Source: Magnolia sinica (lineage: Eukaryota > Streptophyta > Magnoliopsida > Magnoliales > Magnoliaceae). From it: a DNA stretch of 64,000 nucleotides. Below the pieces are notes generated by a model. The model saw only the letters and a list, made by a program, of their open reading frames with translations, searched no databases and was not told the origin of the DNA. The stretch lies in the NCBI RefSeq assembly GCF_029962835.1, contig NC_080588.1, forward strand, positions 15,704,001-15,768,000. Reading direction: 5' to 3'. The translations under genes were made by a program, and so were the position numbers. Numbering within the stretch: the stretch's first letter is position 1; every line of letters begins with the position of its first letter. Positions 35,166-48,444 of this stretch are shown one piece after another.

Positions 35166-36836
35166 AAGGGATCCAGATGATTGAGAAGTGAATTGCAAGG
35201 AGAGACTAAGTAGGTGATTCACAGAAAAAATGCAACACAGCAAACATGTACCAGAGCTGGGCCACTTGGAACCTGATGTGGCATAAACATTACGAAGGTC
35301 CACAAATCAGGTTGGCTACACCAGTACATTTGTGAACAGATGGGCATCTTTTTTCCAATCATCCGCTTTTCCACGTATTCCCATGGCCCACTTAATGAGT
35401 AAACAAGCCAGATTTCTGGCATAGCAGTTCACAAAGTCAGCCTGATGAGCGGCTGGTATCCCACCCTTAAGCTGTGATTTGCCTCCTCTCTTTTTGCATG
35501 AATACTTGTACAATTCTCAGACTGTCATGGTTATCAAAAAGCAGCTGAAATTTCAGATTAGACGATCAACGCATCGAAAGTGACACCATACTCGTGCTAA
35601 AACTGAAATAGCAATTAGAAGAGAGACTTACTTCCAACTCCATATGGAGTCCTGCTTCTCACCTGCTTCTCTTGAAGGGACATGCAGTCCTGCTTCTCTT
35701 AAAGGGATACAACATGCAGTCCTGCTTCAAATCAGATGTTTGCATATTAATACGGATGTCATCCATCATGTGGAGTTCAAAGCATTACAGGTGGCAGACA
35801 AACGTACACATTAGCTAATTAGCAAATAGTGAATGAAGCCTCCTTTGCAACTGTCAGAACTTCGCTTATTACTACACAGAACTCTGTTGGTCACGCAGAT
35901 GTGGAAGAATACAGTTAAGGAGGGGTATTTTCCCATCATATCAGATGTGCATGGGAAGTTACATGTTCATTCTACATGCACTAGAAAACATATTCCCCTA
36001 AAAATCCAACAAAAAATCTCATTGTCATGTGGCTTCATTTGATAAGTGGCCAGGAATCACAAATCTCGGTTAACTGAGTTTTCCGGGAAAGAAATAAATT
36101 TTTTCTCAAGTTGCAATCAGAAGGATGAAATTGATCAGGGATTTAATTGGACCCGATCAATTGCTATCGTGAACATTAAAGGGTATTGAATAAATGGATG
36201 GTAATCTCCCCAAAATATAACCTATAACAATAACGGATCCCAGTAACAAATCTCCAAATTCCAGCAGCTACATTATCTTCCCTGCAGCTAAATACAATTT
36301 CCAGCAACTAGAAACAGTTTTCAGATGACTATAATTATTAAATTCCAGATTCTCAAAAGCAATTTCCAACAAATACAGCTATTTTTATTTTTATTTTAAT
36401 CACATTGGGCACTTGCACACAAAGAAGATTCATCAACTTGATAAAACTAGCATCTACCTTAAAACTCCAGAAGAAAAACTCTGATACTATGCCAGATAAA
36501 ACTAGCATCTACCTTAAAACTCCAGAAGAAAAACTCTGATACTATGCCAACGTGTGATATTTTTACACAGGCACTAAGACATTGTGTATGTGGAATGTAA
36601 ATAGCTCAAATTAAATATTCCTAATGATGAGCACCACTTTAGTTGGACGATAAGCCAAAAGTGACCCTAATTTGATGATCCAGAGTGGATGGTAGAAATG
36701 AAAAAGATCCAATTGTTTCAATTCAACAAATATGTGTCCACTAATCAGAGGTTTAGGACCATTCAACCAAACTGATTTTGAAAGGATGGCCTATCAACAG
36801 TGGGGTCCACAATGTGGAAAATTTTAGTTTCAGTTA
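35166..36836. other. Intergenic, no gene
   Basis: No gene is recognised; scattered small open frames lack domains. A perfect 55-bp tandem duplication lies at 36440-36549. Confidence 0.5.
36440..36549. repeat. Tandem duplication, 55 bp x 2, identical by eye
   Basis: The GATAAAACTAGCATCTACC unit occurs at 36440 and again at 36495 with no visible difference to 36549. Confidence 0.9.
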
Positions 36837-37141
36837 GGGTCTGTTCGGTTTTCTAATTTCCTATGAAATGCAAAGTAAATGAGTCATCATTATCATTTCC
36901 AGGTGTTTGTTTAAACAGGAATTATGGCTCATAAATCGAGAGTCAAATATGCTTGTGAATGAAGTAGGTAAAGTAACTTGTAATCATTACATTTTCACAA
37001 TATAAAACTACCATTTTTACAGTGATTTCTGGGTGAAACAAACAATGTAGCAAAATGATCATTGCAGTCAAACTAAGTGATGTCACCACACAATTACAAA
37101 AGTAATCATTACCCATTGTAATTGGAAAACCAAACAGGCCC
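36837..37141. mobile_element. Tourist-like (PIF/Harbinger) MITE, 305 bp
   Basis: TIRs are GGGTCTGTTCGGTTTTC (left) and its near-complement GAAAACCAAACAGGCCC (right). They are flanked by TTA at 36834-36836 and 37142-37144. TIR sequence and 3-bp TTA duplication are diagnostic of Tourist elements. Confidence 0.88.
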
Positions 37142-37144
37142 TTA

Positions 37145-38183
37145 ATGCATGGGAAGTGTACAATTTCTTAGCACCTGCTTATCAACCATCAGATTCTATT
37201 TCCATGCAAATAAATAAACAAATAAATCCATCACATTTCTGTTCCTATAATTACTGTCAGTTGCCCTACTATTGTAGTGTCCACTGATTAAGCCATGACT
37301 TGGAAAAGCTGGTCCATCTTGGATTCTGGATTTGTCCATGATCGTCACCCATGCCTGCATCTCTTCTTCCACTTTTCTTTTTGTTTTCTTGGTTACTTTT
37401 TCTTCCTAATGGCATCTCTTCTTCCTCTTCCGTTTACATGACAGAATCTTGACCTGTCCCATGATTCTTGTAACTAAAATATTAACAGCATTTTTACTAT
37501 TCAGCTTTTAAGTCAGTTCTACCAGCAAATCTCAAGAATAAAAATAAAGAAATGCATTCTGTGCATGTAACAGAGGCGTTGTGGTGCTTATAAAATGTGT
37601 CATTTAACAGCTCCAAAAATCCTTGGAGATATATATGCACTTTATTTAACTGCAAAAGGAACTTGTGATACACGATTGAAAAAGTCCTGAAAAAAGATAT
37701 GATTTAGATATTACATCTGCACTCTTCTGCAGATTGGTTAGCAAGTTCCCTCAGAGTGCAACATGGAAAAATGTCAGCAATATATTACAAGAGAATAAGT
37801 ACAACTCAGAACCGAATCCGAGGGAAGCCCAAAAATGGACAATGGGAGCACAAATACCGTCTTAACTTCTGCTTTAACATGACGAATGAGTTACTCCCTG
37901 GATGCATCATCAGTTAGCATGAACACCAATTCTGTCTTGCCCTCACCTGCAGGAAGCTTCTTCCTGATGTACTGCTCACCCCCACTTCTGCTTTGGAACC
38001 TCATTCTGGTCCCCACTTCCTAGGCATTCATTTTCTTTTGAAGATCCTTCCTAGGCACTTCCTAGGCATTCATGCTTCATTACAACTCAAAAAGTGCTGC
38101 TTCACTGTTCCCACTGATGCTTTTTGCAATAATGATTTTACCTTCCACATAACAGATGAGTGAATCCTTGGATACATAATCAG
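37145..38183. other. 3' flank of the receptor kinase gene
   Basis: No further gene. It probably includes the 3' UTR on the minus strand. A segment at 37885-37925 is loosely repeated at 38150-38190, overlapping the stop codon of the kinase gene. Confidence 0.45.
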
Positions 38184-41100
38184 CTAACATGTTGGAGGTT
38201 GAAGTTGCTTCAGCCGTTGAACAACTTGCTTCATTGTAGGTCTGATGGAGAGGGAATCAACAGTACACATGACGGCCAAATGCAGTGTCTCCACCAAATC
38301 ATCATGAGGACCCATATCCCACAGCCCTGTGGTGAAGACCTCGCGTGCCCGGCCCTGCCGGAGAAGCATACATGCCCATTGAACAATATTGAAACCATTT
38401 CCATATGAAGAGAATGAAGGATCCAAGGCTTTCTTGTCAGATATCAGCTCCAGCAGTACCACACCATAGCTGTAGACATCAGCCTTATCAGAAACACGGC
38501 ATGTCATCGCATACTCTGGAGCAACATATCCAAAAGTTCCTGCAACACCTGTGGTTGCATGTGTTTCAGAAGTACCCAGCAGCCTAGCCAATCCAAAGTC
38601 TGACAGATACGCATTGAAGTTGTTGTCCAATAAGATATTGCTCGGTTTGACATCGCGATGGAGGACCCGAGGGACACACTGATCATGTAAATAAGCAAGT
38701 GCACGAGCAATATCTAAAGCAATCCTGTGAAGCATCCTCCAGTCAACGGCTCTTGTGGACCTCTCCTGGATAAAATTTTCCAAATTGCCTCCAGGCAGAT
38801 AATTATATACAAGAAACATCTCTGTCTCGCTGGCATGGAATCCTATTAAAGTAACCAAATTTGGATGGCGCATTCTTCCGAGGGTCTTGATTTCCGCATG
38901 GAACTGTTGAACCCCTTGGAACCGTCCCACTGAGAGCCTCTTTATCGCAACTAAAACTCCTGGAGAAATCTCAGCTTTATAAGTAGCTCCAAAACCTCCA
39001 TGCCCAATGCAGTTACTAGGATTGAAACTTCCTGTAGCCTGCATGACATTATCGTAAGTCAGTGGCGCCCCAATCGGAGTGAAAACTGTAACTTCCCTTC
39101 TTGATCCTTGAACCGTGGGCTTTGGGATGCATTTTCTTGTATAGAGAAAGAGAACCACCAGTGCAAGAAGGACAGAAACTATAGCAGACGCTGATGTTAT
39201 AGAGGCGATCTCGATGGAATTAAATCCGCTGCTTCCACTCTTCTTGGATGTACTTGCTGATGGAGACGCAGCATACTGTTGTGCAACCCCATTCCGCCCT
39301 TGCAGATCGGATGATGGCACGGACAGTGAAACTAGAGGGCAACTGCGAAGAGATGGGTTCCCAATGACACTGTCACATTTCATCGAATTAGCATTCAATG
39401 GTACTGGCCCAGACAAGTTATTGAATGACACATTGAATTCAGAGAGCGACGTCACGTTTGCTAAACCCGAAGGGATCTGCCCTGAGAGTTTATTGTTGCT
39501 GAGTAAAAGAACAGACAGATTCCTCAAAGTCACCAGGTCTCTCGGAATTTCACCTGATAGGAAATTCAAAGAAAGATCCAACACCTCTAGAGAAGGCAAC
39601 CACCCCAAGCTGCTAGGGATATGCCCAGTCAGGTCGTTGCCAGCCAATGATAGATACTTCAAAGCCTTCATCTGACCAAAACTCTCCGGAATTGGACCCT
39701 GCAGTTCGTTCCTACTCAAGTCAAGGCTAACAAGAGAGTCCAAATACCCGAAATTCGACGGTATCAATCCAGTAATATGATTCCCAGCAAGATCCAAAAG
39801 CTTAAGAGATCTGCAAGTCTCACCAATCTCCACCGGAATCTGACCAGAAACCTGATTGTTGCTAAAGTTGGCAAACAATCCATTCAAATTGGCACACTTG
39901 TTGAACAGATACCCAGGAAGTGAACCAGTAAGGCCATTCCCGCTGACCAGAAATGCATAAACAGTTTGTTTGCCCAACCTTTCGGCAGCAATTGGCAAAG
40001 ATGGAAGGGGGCCAGAGAAATTATTCCCACTGAAATTGTGAAGAACTGCAAGATCACCACTGGATGCAAACGATGGCAATGACATTGCAGTGAGAGCTCT
40101 GTATGTAAAGAATGAAGAATATGCAGTGGAGGGATTGTAAGGGTGGACAAACGAAGCATTCAAGGAGGTGGGTAGATAAGGGCATCCATTGTAAATGAAC
40201 CTAGGAATAGAACCAGATAACTGGTTCCTGCTAACATCGAAGACTTGCATACAAGGAATCGGAAGTTTCACATTGAGGCCCCCACTCAGCTTATTGAAGT
40301 TCAAGTCGAGAAAATGCAGGTTCTTGCACTGACTAAACACCACGGGAATTTCTCCAGTGAAAAGATTCTGACCCAGGTTAACCATTTCCAAGCTGTTGCA
40401 AGCACCCCAATCACTTGGAATACTACCTTCCAGTGTGGCCCTTGGGGCCCAAATTATCTTCAACTTTGGCAATCTCGTGATATTCACCGGAATCCCTCCT
40501 TGGTAGTAGTTGTAATCGTCATAGGCAACATCCGATGGCCTGCCAAAAGAGTCCACAGATGGCGGCAACGGATTGTACAAATTCGAAAGAACGAGCACAG
40601 ATAATTCTAAGCAGTTTCCAAGCTCAGCGGGCACAGGCCCACTCAGGCTGTTCCTCGATACATCCAACACTTCAAGCTTCTGAAGCCGACCAAGATCCGG
40701 TGGAATGACATCATCCAACATATTCGAAAACAATCGCAACGTTCTCAATACGCCGCAGTTCCCCAAATTATGAGGAATGACATCATTCAAAAAATTTGCC
40801 GACAAATCAAGATGCTCAAGCTGCCTGCACCCATTCCCAAGCTCCTTCGGTATAGACCCACTCAACTGATTCAAAGACAAAAATAATCCCCTCAATTCAG
40901 AGAAATTGCCAAGGAAACCGGGCACGGTCCCATTCAGTTTATTTCCAGATAAATTCAAGATCTCCAACCCGACACAGTTCAAAAGAGAGATCGGAATCTC
41001 TCCTTCAATCCCACCATTAAAACCAAGATTAAGAACACGCAGCCTCCTCAAGCCTCTGAATTCTGAAGGCAGCGTCCCAGACAGAGAATTGCCCTCAAGA

Positions 41101-41579
41101 TTGAGCACTACTAACTTCTCCAAACCCCATATCTCGACAGGAATCTCACCGTCAAAATCATTGAACGGCAAAGATAGAACCCTGAGCTCAGATAGCTCCC
41201 CGAACAACGGCAACAGCTTCCCCGCCAATTTTCTATTACCAACCGAACAATTCCGACCGAAGAAAGAAAATTCAGAGCAAGAAGCATCCGAAAGAGAATT
41301 ACCTCTGCGGAAGTCACCGCCGCCACTGCTGCCAGTGATGTTGAGGGATATGACCCTAGATTTCGAGTCGCAGGAGACCCCAGACCATGAGCACGGGTCG
41401 GGATCAGCAGAATTCCAGTCGGAGAGAAGATCGGCAGGATTGGATGAGACCGAGGATTTGAATTGGAGGAGAATAGACTTTTCGGAGGTGGCGGCAGAGA
41501 TGGAGAGAGGAAGGAAGAGAAGGAGAGTGAGAAAGAGAGAAAGGATTAGGGTTTTGTAGAGGGATCGGAGGCTTCTCAT
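38184..41579 (-). CDS. RPK2: LRR receptor-like serine/threonine kinase, RPK2/TOADSTOOL2-like
   Basis: A single exon of 1131 codons, as in Arabidopsis RPK2 (intronless, about 1150 residues). Residues 1-29 form a hydrophobic signal peptide. The LRR N-terminal cap is at about 32-71 ('[11 protein letters not shown]'). Leucine-rich repeats run from about 115 to 725, with a divergent island near 335-360 and another near 460-530. A membrane segment lies at about 788-813. The kinase domain starts near 845 and shows G859-x-G861-x-x-G864, K880 in 'VAIK', H974-R-D976, D994-F-G996 and A1020-P-E1022, so all catalytic residues are present. The C-terminus '[14 protein letters not shown]' is nearly that of RPK2. 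Known for Arabidopsis RPK2: plasma-membrane receptor kinase in anther wall and tapetum development, embryo patterning and CLV3-related meristem signalling. Role here is inferred by orthology. The ATG at 41579 is chosen because the signal peptide follows at once. Confidence 0.95.
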   Translation of the reverse strand: MRSLRSLYKTLILSLFLTLLLFLPLSISAATSEKSILLQFKSSVSSNPADLLSDWNSADPDPCSWSGVSCDSKSRVISLNITGSSGGGDFRRGNSLSDASCSEFSFFGRNCSVGNRKLAGKLLPLFGELSELRVLSLPFNDFDGEIPVEIWGLEKLVVLNLEGNSLSGTLPSEFRGLRRLRVLNLGFNGGIEGEIPISLLNCVGLEILNLSGNKLNGTVPGFLGNFSELRGLFLSLNQLSGSIPKELGNGCRQLEHLDLSANFLNDVIPHNLGNCGVLRTLRLFSNMLDDVIPPDLGRLQKLEVLDVSRNSLSGPVPAELGNCLELSVLVLSNLYNPLPPSVDSFGRPSDVAYDDYNYYQGGIPVNITRLPKLKIIWAPRATLEGSIPSDWGACNSLEMVNLGQNLFTGEIPVVFSQCKNLHFLDLNFNKLSGGLNVKLPIPCMQVFDVSRNQLSGSIPRFIYNGCPYLPTSLNASFVHPYNPSTAYSSFFTYRALTAMSLPSFASSGDLAVLHNFSGNNFSGPLPSLPIAAERLGKQTVYAFLVSGNGLTGSLPGYLFNKCANLNGLFANFSNNQVSGQIPVEIGETCRSLKLLDLAGNHITGLIPSNFGYLDSLVSLDLSRNELQGPIPESFGQMKALKYLSLAGNDLTGHIPSSLGWLPSLEVLDLSLNFLSGEIPRDLVTLRNLSVLLLSNNKLSGQIPSGLANVTSLSEFNVSFNNLSGPVPLNANSMKCDSVIGNPSLRSCPLVSLSVPSSDLQGRNGVAQQYAASPSASTSKKSGSSGFNSIEIASITSASAIVSVLLALVVLFLYTRKCIPKPTVQGSRREVTVFTPIGAPLTYDNVMQATGSFNPSNCIGHGGFGATYKAEISPGVLVAIKRLSVGRFQGVQQFHAEIKTLGRMRHPNLVTLIGFHASETEMFLVYNYLPGGNLENFIQERSTRAVDWRMLHRIALDIARALAYLHDQCVPRVLHRDVKPSNILLDNNFNAYLSDFGLARLLGTSETHATTGVAGTFGYVAPEYAMTCRVSDKADVYSYGVVLLELISDKKALDPSFSSYGNGFNIVQWACMLLRQGRAREVFTTGLWDMGPHDDLVETLHLAVMCTVDSLSIRPTMKQVVQRLKQLQPPTC

Positions 41580-41699
41580 CTTCTCAGGTGAGATCGATGA
41601 AGAGATCTAAAACGCTAATAAGAGCTCTCTCACAGGCCCTGAGGTAGAGAGAGGGGGAGGGGGGGAGAGAAGAGTTCAGAAACCCTAACCCTAATCTCG

Positions 41700-41740
<41 letters not shown>

Positions 41741-41926
41741 ATTTGGGAAAACGCGTTTTCTTTCTTTTGCTTTTCCACTCCTTTTTTCTTCTCCTTCTTT
41801 CTCCTTTTCTGGTTTCCTTTCTCGTTTTTCGTTTTTATTCGAAAGCCACTCGCGCGAGTAGGATTAGAAGCGGCCATGCTCACGTGGTAAGTGCAGGAGA
41901 TCTAAGCGGTTGATTAGATGGTACGC
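41580..41926 (-). promoter_or_regulatory. Leader/promoter-proximal region of the RPK2-like gene with a CT tract
   Basis: On the minus strand a (CT)17 tract (41738-41705) lies about 125-160 bp upstream of the start codon, amid pyrimidine-rich sequence. Such GA/CT tracts are common in plant 5' leaders and can bind BPC/GAGA-type factors. An upstream open frame (41883-41584) ends 4 bp before the gene's ATG. No confident TATA box was identified. Confidence 0.5.
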
Positions 41927-42442
41927 GGACGCGGATTGCGTCCTACCCCTGCCCTGACGGTGTCCGGGCATGACTCTGTGGGGCTTAGCGTGATGTAAGT
42001 GTTTTATCCACGCCGTTCATAGCTTTTCTCAGATCATTTTAAGATACGATCCGAAAAATGAGGCAAGTGGAAGGCTTAAGTGTACCACAAATTGGGGATT
42101 AAACATCCACCATTAAAAACTTCTTAGGAGCCGGAGAAGTTTTGGATCAAGCTGATATTTGTGTTTTCACGTCATCCACGTCTACGTGACCTTATGAATA
42201 GGTTCGATGGTAAAAAAAAATACATCACGGTGGTCATTAGAAAGGTTTCAATTGCGGGTGTCATTATCACAGCAGCTTCCTTTGGCGTGCTACAATGGAG
42301 CTGTGTACCTGCCTCATTTTTAGTAACATCCCTTAAAATGATCTGAGATAAGCGATGAAGGGCGTGGATAAAACACTTACATAACGGTGGGGCCCACAGA
42401 GATGGATTACCGTCCAGGCGCGGTAGGACGCAATCCGCGTCC
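41927..42442. mobile_element. Foldback MITE 1, about 516 bp
   Basis: The ends are perfect inverted copies over GGACGCGGATTGCGTCCTAC (41927-41946 and 42423-42442). Imperfect pairing continues for about 120 bp, including GTAAGTGTTTTATCCACGCC and CTCAGATCATTTT. No exact target duplication was seen. Confidence 0.78.
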
Positions 42443-42499
42443 AGGTTGTGTTGATGTGTTGAGCGCTGTGGGCCAACATGAGGACGCAGATTAGGGGAC

Positions 42500-42970
42500 G
42501 CGGTTTGGCTGGTGAACCCGACACTGGCCAGCTAGCTGGTGTCAAACCTCCATGGCCCACTCTGATGCACGTGTTTAATCCACACCGTCCATCCATTTTG
42601 CTCGCTCATTTCAAAGCTCCAGTGGACCGAAGCAAAGGAAACGTTGGGAATAATGACACTCATCGTTAAAACCTTCTCGGGCCCACCATGAAATTTATTT
42701 GCCATCCCAACCTGTTCATGAGATTGCACAGACTTGGGAAAGCACACAAATCCGCTTGATCCAAAACTCAGGTGGCCCAAAAAGTTTTCAACATGTTCAC
42801 TCCCCACTAGTTTTGTGGTGTGTTCCACTTGAGCTTTGGATCTACCTCATTTTTAACTCATGCTTAAAAATGAATTAGAAAATAGATGAATAATAAGGAT
42901 AAAAGTGGGACCACAAAGGTTAACACCAACTAGATGGCTGGTGTTGAGGTCACCAGCCACAACCAGTCCC
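42500..42970. mobile_element. Foldback MITE 2, about 0.45 kb
   Basis: Left arm (AGCTAGCTGGTGTCAAACCT, CATGGCCCAC) pairs imperfectly with the right arm (GTGGGACCACAAAGG, TTAACACCAACTAGATGG). The interior shares the 'CACCGTCCATCCATTTT' style core with the other members. Confidence 0.6.
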
Positions 42971-42989
42971 AGATTAGGACCCATTGGTG

Positions 42990-43357
42990 GTGTGTTATGC
43001 ATCGGGTGTTGTGGCCCACCATAATGTATTTGTTTTATATGTGGGACCCAACTTGATGTATGTGTTTTATACCCGCATGTTGCATCCATTTTTATAACTC
43101 ATATTAGGGGATAAATCCAAAACTGAAGTAAATCCAAAGTTCAAGTTGATCACAACGCACCAAAACAGTGGTGGGATAATGACACCCACAGTTAAAGCCT
43201 TTATTGGCCCACCGTGATGTTTATTTATCATCCAAGACAAATGTCAACTCAATCTAAAACTTTTATAATCCCGAGAAATTTTTAATGGTTGGATTTCAAT
43301 CACCATATTGGTGTGGCCTACTTGAGCTTTGAATATGCTTCATTTTTTTAAGGTACA
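42990..43357. mobile_element. Foldback MITE 3, left half (right half at about 53888-54010)
   Basis: The left arm is here (GTGTTGTGGCCCACCATAATG). The expected right arm (ATGGATGGATAACATGTATATAAAACAC) lies beyond the copia element, at 53905-53990. The copia insertion thus seems to have split one foldback element near its centre. Confidence 0.5.
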
Positions 43358-43976
43358 TGTTGTGTAGATGCCTTGTATTCTGCAGGATATGGTTGACCTT
43401 GAGTATTCAAGGTCTACCACAACTCACTGTGATGTTCACGGTCGACCATGGAACATGACTCTCCGTGATGATTCACGATCAACCATGAAATTCCACGGTC
43501 GATTATGACTCTCTGTAATGATTCATGGTCGACCGTGGGTGCGACCGTCGGGTTTTGCAATTTTGTGCAAAATAAGTTATTTAAGCCCGGTTTTCTCATT
43601 AGGGCTTGGGTCTTATCAAAAGCTTATACAAGTGTTTTCTCAAGGGGCTAGGGTTGACCAAGAGAGAGGTTTTCTACACTTGTAAAGGGACTTAGGAAGG
43701 ATTTCTCAAGGTTTTTAGAGGTTTCCTACAGGTGTGCATCGCAAGGGGAGATCGGGTACATTTATAATTGAAGAAGGTGAGTCGGTTGTACAACTCTAAG
43801 GTTTTGATTAAAGTGGATCTCTGTTGTTCTATCTTCATTTATCGTACTTCCGCAAAGTGCACAGATTGGTGGTGGTGTTAGATCCAAATTTTTAACACCA
43901 AGGGTTTGATCTAGGTTTGTTGTTAACTCGGGTTTACATCATTGTGGTGTGATATAGAGAGGGTTCACTCACAACA
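43358..43976 (+). repeat. 5' LTR of the copia element
   Basis: It starts TGTTGTGTAGATGCC and ends CTCACAACA. The part from about 43627 on matches 53463-53887. Between 43430 and 43550 it holds short degenerate repeats of ACGGTCGACCATG and GTGATGATTCACG. Confidence 0.82.
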
Positions 43977-43979
43977 AAA

Positions 43980-43991
43980 TAGTATCAGAGC
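43980..43991 (+). promoter_or_regulatory. Primer-binding site (degenerate tRNA-Met type)
   Basis: TAGTATCAGAGC, one base off the usual TGGTATCAGAGC, three bases after the 5' LTR. Confidence 0.8.
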
Positions 43992-44438
43992 GTCAGGTTG
44001 AATGTTTGGGTTTGAGCAAAGATATCAGAATCTAAATTCGATATACAAAAGTTTGATGTGAAGAACAATTCCAGTTTATGGCAGCGAAAGGTCAAGGACA
44101 TTCTAGTTTCACAAGGGTCGAGCAAGGCGTTTGTTAGAAATAAAACTGGAGAAGATGTCGAATTATGACTGAAGTGATGTTTGGGAGAAAGTTATGAGCA
44201 CCATCTATTTATGTTTGTCAGATGAGGTTATGTACAACGTCCTGATCGAGGAATCTCCCCCGATGATATCAAGAAAGTTAGAAGACATATACACATCAAA
44301 ATCCCTCATAATAGGGCTGAAATTGAAAGAAGGATCCGATCTCCTAGAGCACATGAACTTATTTACAAAGTTATGTAGCGAATTGGTAAGGTTTGGAGAG
44401 ACGGTCAAGGAAGAAGATAAAGCGGTGCTACTTCTAGC

Positions 44439-45183
44439 CAGTGTTTTAAATATCGACGATATCAACCAATATATCCCACGATATATCTTATATCCCACTT
44501 GTGCGATACGAAATGCACAGTTAGTGCAGATATATCCCACCTATTCGATCAGGTGAGCATTTCAATTTTTAATCCTTTTTTTTTTTGTTATAAATCTCGT
44601 TAAATCAGTATCAAATTATTACAAATCTATGATTCTTCATGTTTTTCATGAAAAAGCATGGATTTGGAGGTTCAATTTTAAGATTTGGGGGAGATGGGAC
44701 AAGTTGGGAAAAATTAGAAAACATTAAAATTTCTCAATTTCTCGCAAATCAGTTGCAATCTTTGTATCCAAACACAAAATCAAATATGTATGTAACCTGA
44801 TCTATTGATTCTTCTCTTGCTTTTGAATGTATTACTTATGTCTTCAAATATGTCTTTTTATGTTTATAAATTATATGAATAAACTTTAAATATAGTTGCA
44901 TCAGTTTAGTTAGACACTGCATGTATCAGGAACCCATATAAAGGAAACCCCTATTATGTGCACTTTTTTTTTGTAATGTTTGGATTTCTAAGTGTGTATT
45001 GATGTCTTGTTCAACAATCCTTAAAGTTTCCATGAAAAATTCAACCAATTTCCCAACGTTCCCATGTTTCCCAACAACAACAATACATTACGCGATAACA
45101 ACGATATATCCCATGCAATAACTAATATGTATCTGTATCCCAAGGGTGTGATACATTATGCAATAATAATATTTAAAACATTG
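44439..45183. mobile_element. Non-autonomous hAT element, 745 bp, in copia gag
   Basis: The exact 8-bp duplication CTTCTAGC lies at 44431-44438 and 45184-45191. The TIR is CAGTGTTTTAAATAT on the left and its near-complement ATATTTAAAACATTG on the right. Both sides are rich in 'ATATATCCCA' and 'CGATA' motifs. No transposase is encoded. Removing it restores the gag reading 'AVLLLA...SSYDH'. Confidence 0.9.
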
Positions 45184-46890
45184 CTTCTAGCATTGCTTCT
45201 CTCGTCATACGACCATCTTGTCACTACTCTTCTGTATGAGAAGAATATAGTGAAGCTCAAAGAAATCACTGCGGCGCTCGTTTTCAACGAGATGAGGAAA
45301 AAGTCAAGTGATAAGGACTCTTAGGCTGAAGGGCTAGTCGCAAAAGGGAGTTAGGAACGTGGGCGATTCGTGTAGCGATCTTGGCCAAATAAGAAGAAAA
45401 GTCCAGATCGAATTCGAAGGCAAATGATTGATGCTTTTATTGCGACATTAAGGGGCACTTCAAGAGAGAGTGTTAGAAATGAAAGGATGACATGGAAAGA
45501 AAAAGCAAAGAAGAATGGAACACAACTGAATCAACAAGTGTAGCAGAAGAGAACTCAGAAAGAGACCTCCTCTCGGTCTCTTCAGGTACAAGTCTCTCTC
45601 AGATACGTAGATTCTAAACTCAGGATGTTTATATCACATATGCCTGGATAAGACTTCGTTCGATTCCTATAAGTCTTATGATGGAAAATGATACAATATG
45701 CAAGGCCATCGGAATAGGAACCATCAAGGTAAGGATGTTTGACAGAGTCATTTAGACTCTCGGTGAGGTTAAGCATGTCCCAAATCTGAAGAAAAATTTA
45801 ATATACTTAGGAGTTTTAGATATAAACGGTTGCACATTCACCGCATTTGGCGGTGTATTAAAGGTCATAAGAGGTGCAATGGTATTGATGAAGGGATATA
45901 AGGTTGGAAATATGTACAAGTTGGTCGGGAGCACAGTTATGGGTGAGGCCGCTTCCACCTCACACGTAGAATCCGACACAGATGATATAAATTTGTAGTA
46001 TCTGTGGTTAGGGCATATGAGCGAGAAGGGCTTGATGGAACTTCACAAACGAAAATTGTTAAAGGTAGTTAAGGCATGCAAGATGGATTTCTGTGAACAT
46101 TGCATCCTATGCAAGCAATGCATGATATGGTTCAAGATTGCTACACATACTAGCAGTGGGGTGCTCGACTATATTCATTTCGATGTTTGGGGGCCAGTGA
46201 CAGTACTGTCTAGGGGAGGAGCACGATACTTCGTGACCTTCATAGATGATTACTCAAGAAAGGTTTGGGTCCACTTTATGGACCATAAGACCGAAGTGTT
46301 TGCCAAGTTCAAGAAATGGAAGGCAAAAGTAAAGAAGCAAATCGGGAGACAAGTCAAGTGTCTCAAGTTAGACAATGGCACGAAGTATAGAGAAGCGTAA
46401 TTCATGGAATTTTGTAAGGAACAAGGTATCACATGGCACTTCTCAACTCCAGGGACCCACAAGACAATGAGGTGGCAGAGTGTAACGCCCCGTACTTTCC
46501 CGTATTCGGGTGCTACCGAGTAACCCAAGTTAGTATAAGTACAAACCTAACTTATTCGAACATTTATGATCATTCCAGTCTAAATCCACTGTTCATCAGG
46601 TCTAAAACGTCCTGTAGGAAGATCCATTATTTGAAAAACACAGATCTGATTATCTAATTTCATATCTAACTCCCAGATTACACCTAAACATTCGTTAGGG
46701 CCCCAAGGGTTATTGATAATTAAATGTTAGACAATCCAATCGTTGGATCGTTTAAGTGCTCAGTAAATCGTGATTTGATAATTAGGGATTCAGGTGGTGT
46801 AGCTCACTTTAATGCAAAGAAACCCTAATATTAGGGTATGTAGCTAAACGACGCATAACGAATAATCTCACATCTTACCTATAGGCATGA

Positions 46891-46948
46891 TGATAATAAT
46901 AATAATAATAAATAAATAAATAAATAAAAAGATAAATAAATAACAGTG
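46891..46948. repeat. AAT / AAAT microsatellite
   Basis: Runs of AAT followed by AAAT inside the large solo LTR. Confidence 0.9.
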
Positions 46949-48405
46949 TGTATAGGTAATAACAATGATAATAATAATAACAATAATATAAAATCATGAG
47001 ACAAATAGTCCTAATAACCTACAGAGCGGGACCCACAACAGAAAATACATGCAGATAATGATAATAATAATAATAAAGGGAAATAAACAATGATAATAAT
47101 AAATAATAATAGTAATAAAATTAATATTAATATTAGTATTTGGACTAGTGATATATTATGAAGGTCTTGAACATACACGTGATCCATTAAGACCCTTTTA
47201 ACCGTTGACATTCAATTTTGAGATGATCCGACCATTAGATTCACGGGAATCCATCAATATAACCCAAATCAAGTTATGGGCCCCACTTAGGCCTTAAATC
47301 TGCCTAATATTCAATCTAGGGCTCTGATTAGGAACCCCAAGATCGAATGGGAGAAGTGGATTTCACCAGAACATCACGGTGGACCTCACACAGGTGTTGC
47401 GTGTGCACTAAGAGTGGTGCACTCATTGTGCACCAGACCTCCAATGCGGTCATACAAGCACTAACCCGGGCTTGTCCAAAAAAGGAAATTCTCCTACCTG
47501 CAGCCGTTTGAAACGGCTTGTTTTTCTCCCTCATTTAATCAAGATGTGGCCCACCATCTTATCCCAGTTGGAGGATCCAAACAGCCCATTTGATAGAGCG
47601 TCCACGCCTGATCAAAACCTCGCCTGTTTCACATGATGACAAGTACACGCGTGGGCGCAAACTTTAACGCAAACTGACTGTGTTGTAGGTTCTTTCCAAA
47701 AATGAAAAATTTTCGTTTCTCCTTTAGTTTGCCAGGATGGGGATTCGAGTGAGGTGGAATCCCTCAATTCCAGCCATTCATATGGTGTTATCTCAGCCGT
47801 CCATTTGCTTATGGTTTTCCAAACAAAACCATGTCTGGTTTCGGTTCCTACCCATCGAAATTTGGAGACGGTTTTGGCCAGAGAAAATTCAGACCATTTG
47901 TTACTAATCCGATCGGTCTGGGATCGTTAGGGCAATGCTTTTAGAAGGAGCAGATCAGCCCTCAATGCTAATTCTCCTATCCTCGCGATCGCACTCAAAA
48001 AATGGCAACCATCTTCCTCCCTTCAAACCCACCATGAAAACACCAATAGAGCTCCACTCTGATCATTCCACAAGCTCCTATGAACCCATCTATATCATCC
48101 AACACCTCCAGATCGAAGGAACGAAGCTCTGTTTCCAATCCGCCATTAACGGCAATCACCTTCTATCTTCGAAACCGCCCGCAAAACACCCTTGGAGCTT
48201 CGTTTTCAAGCTTCCACTAGCTCTTATGGGTGCATACGAACCATCTAGAAGCAGTGGGATCAGGATAGATTCATCAGACCGAGAAGTGCCATTGGAGCTC
48301 GGTCATCTTCCACGGCAAGCTTGCACCATCAGTGCAACTTGTAATGCTATCGATTTTGGGTCCAGAGTTACAAACGTGTGGCCCACATCATCGCCATCCA
48401 AATGA

Positions 48406-48409
<4 letters not shown>

Positions 48410-48443
<34 letters not shown>
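48410..48443. repeat. GA microsatellite
   Basis: A pure GA run. A second purine-rich repeat (AAG)n then (GA)n lies at about 48718-48755. They generate the Ser/Leu-rich minus-strand frame at 48977-48303, which I do not call a gene. Confidence 0.9.

Positions 48444-48444
<1 letters not shown>

Noticed and set aside
38405-41559. Plus-strand frames opposite the receptor kinase
   Set aside because: Shadow frames of a conserved intact gene on the other strand.
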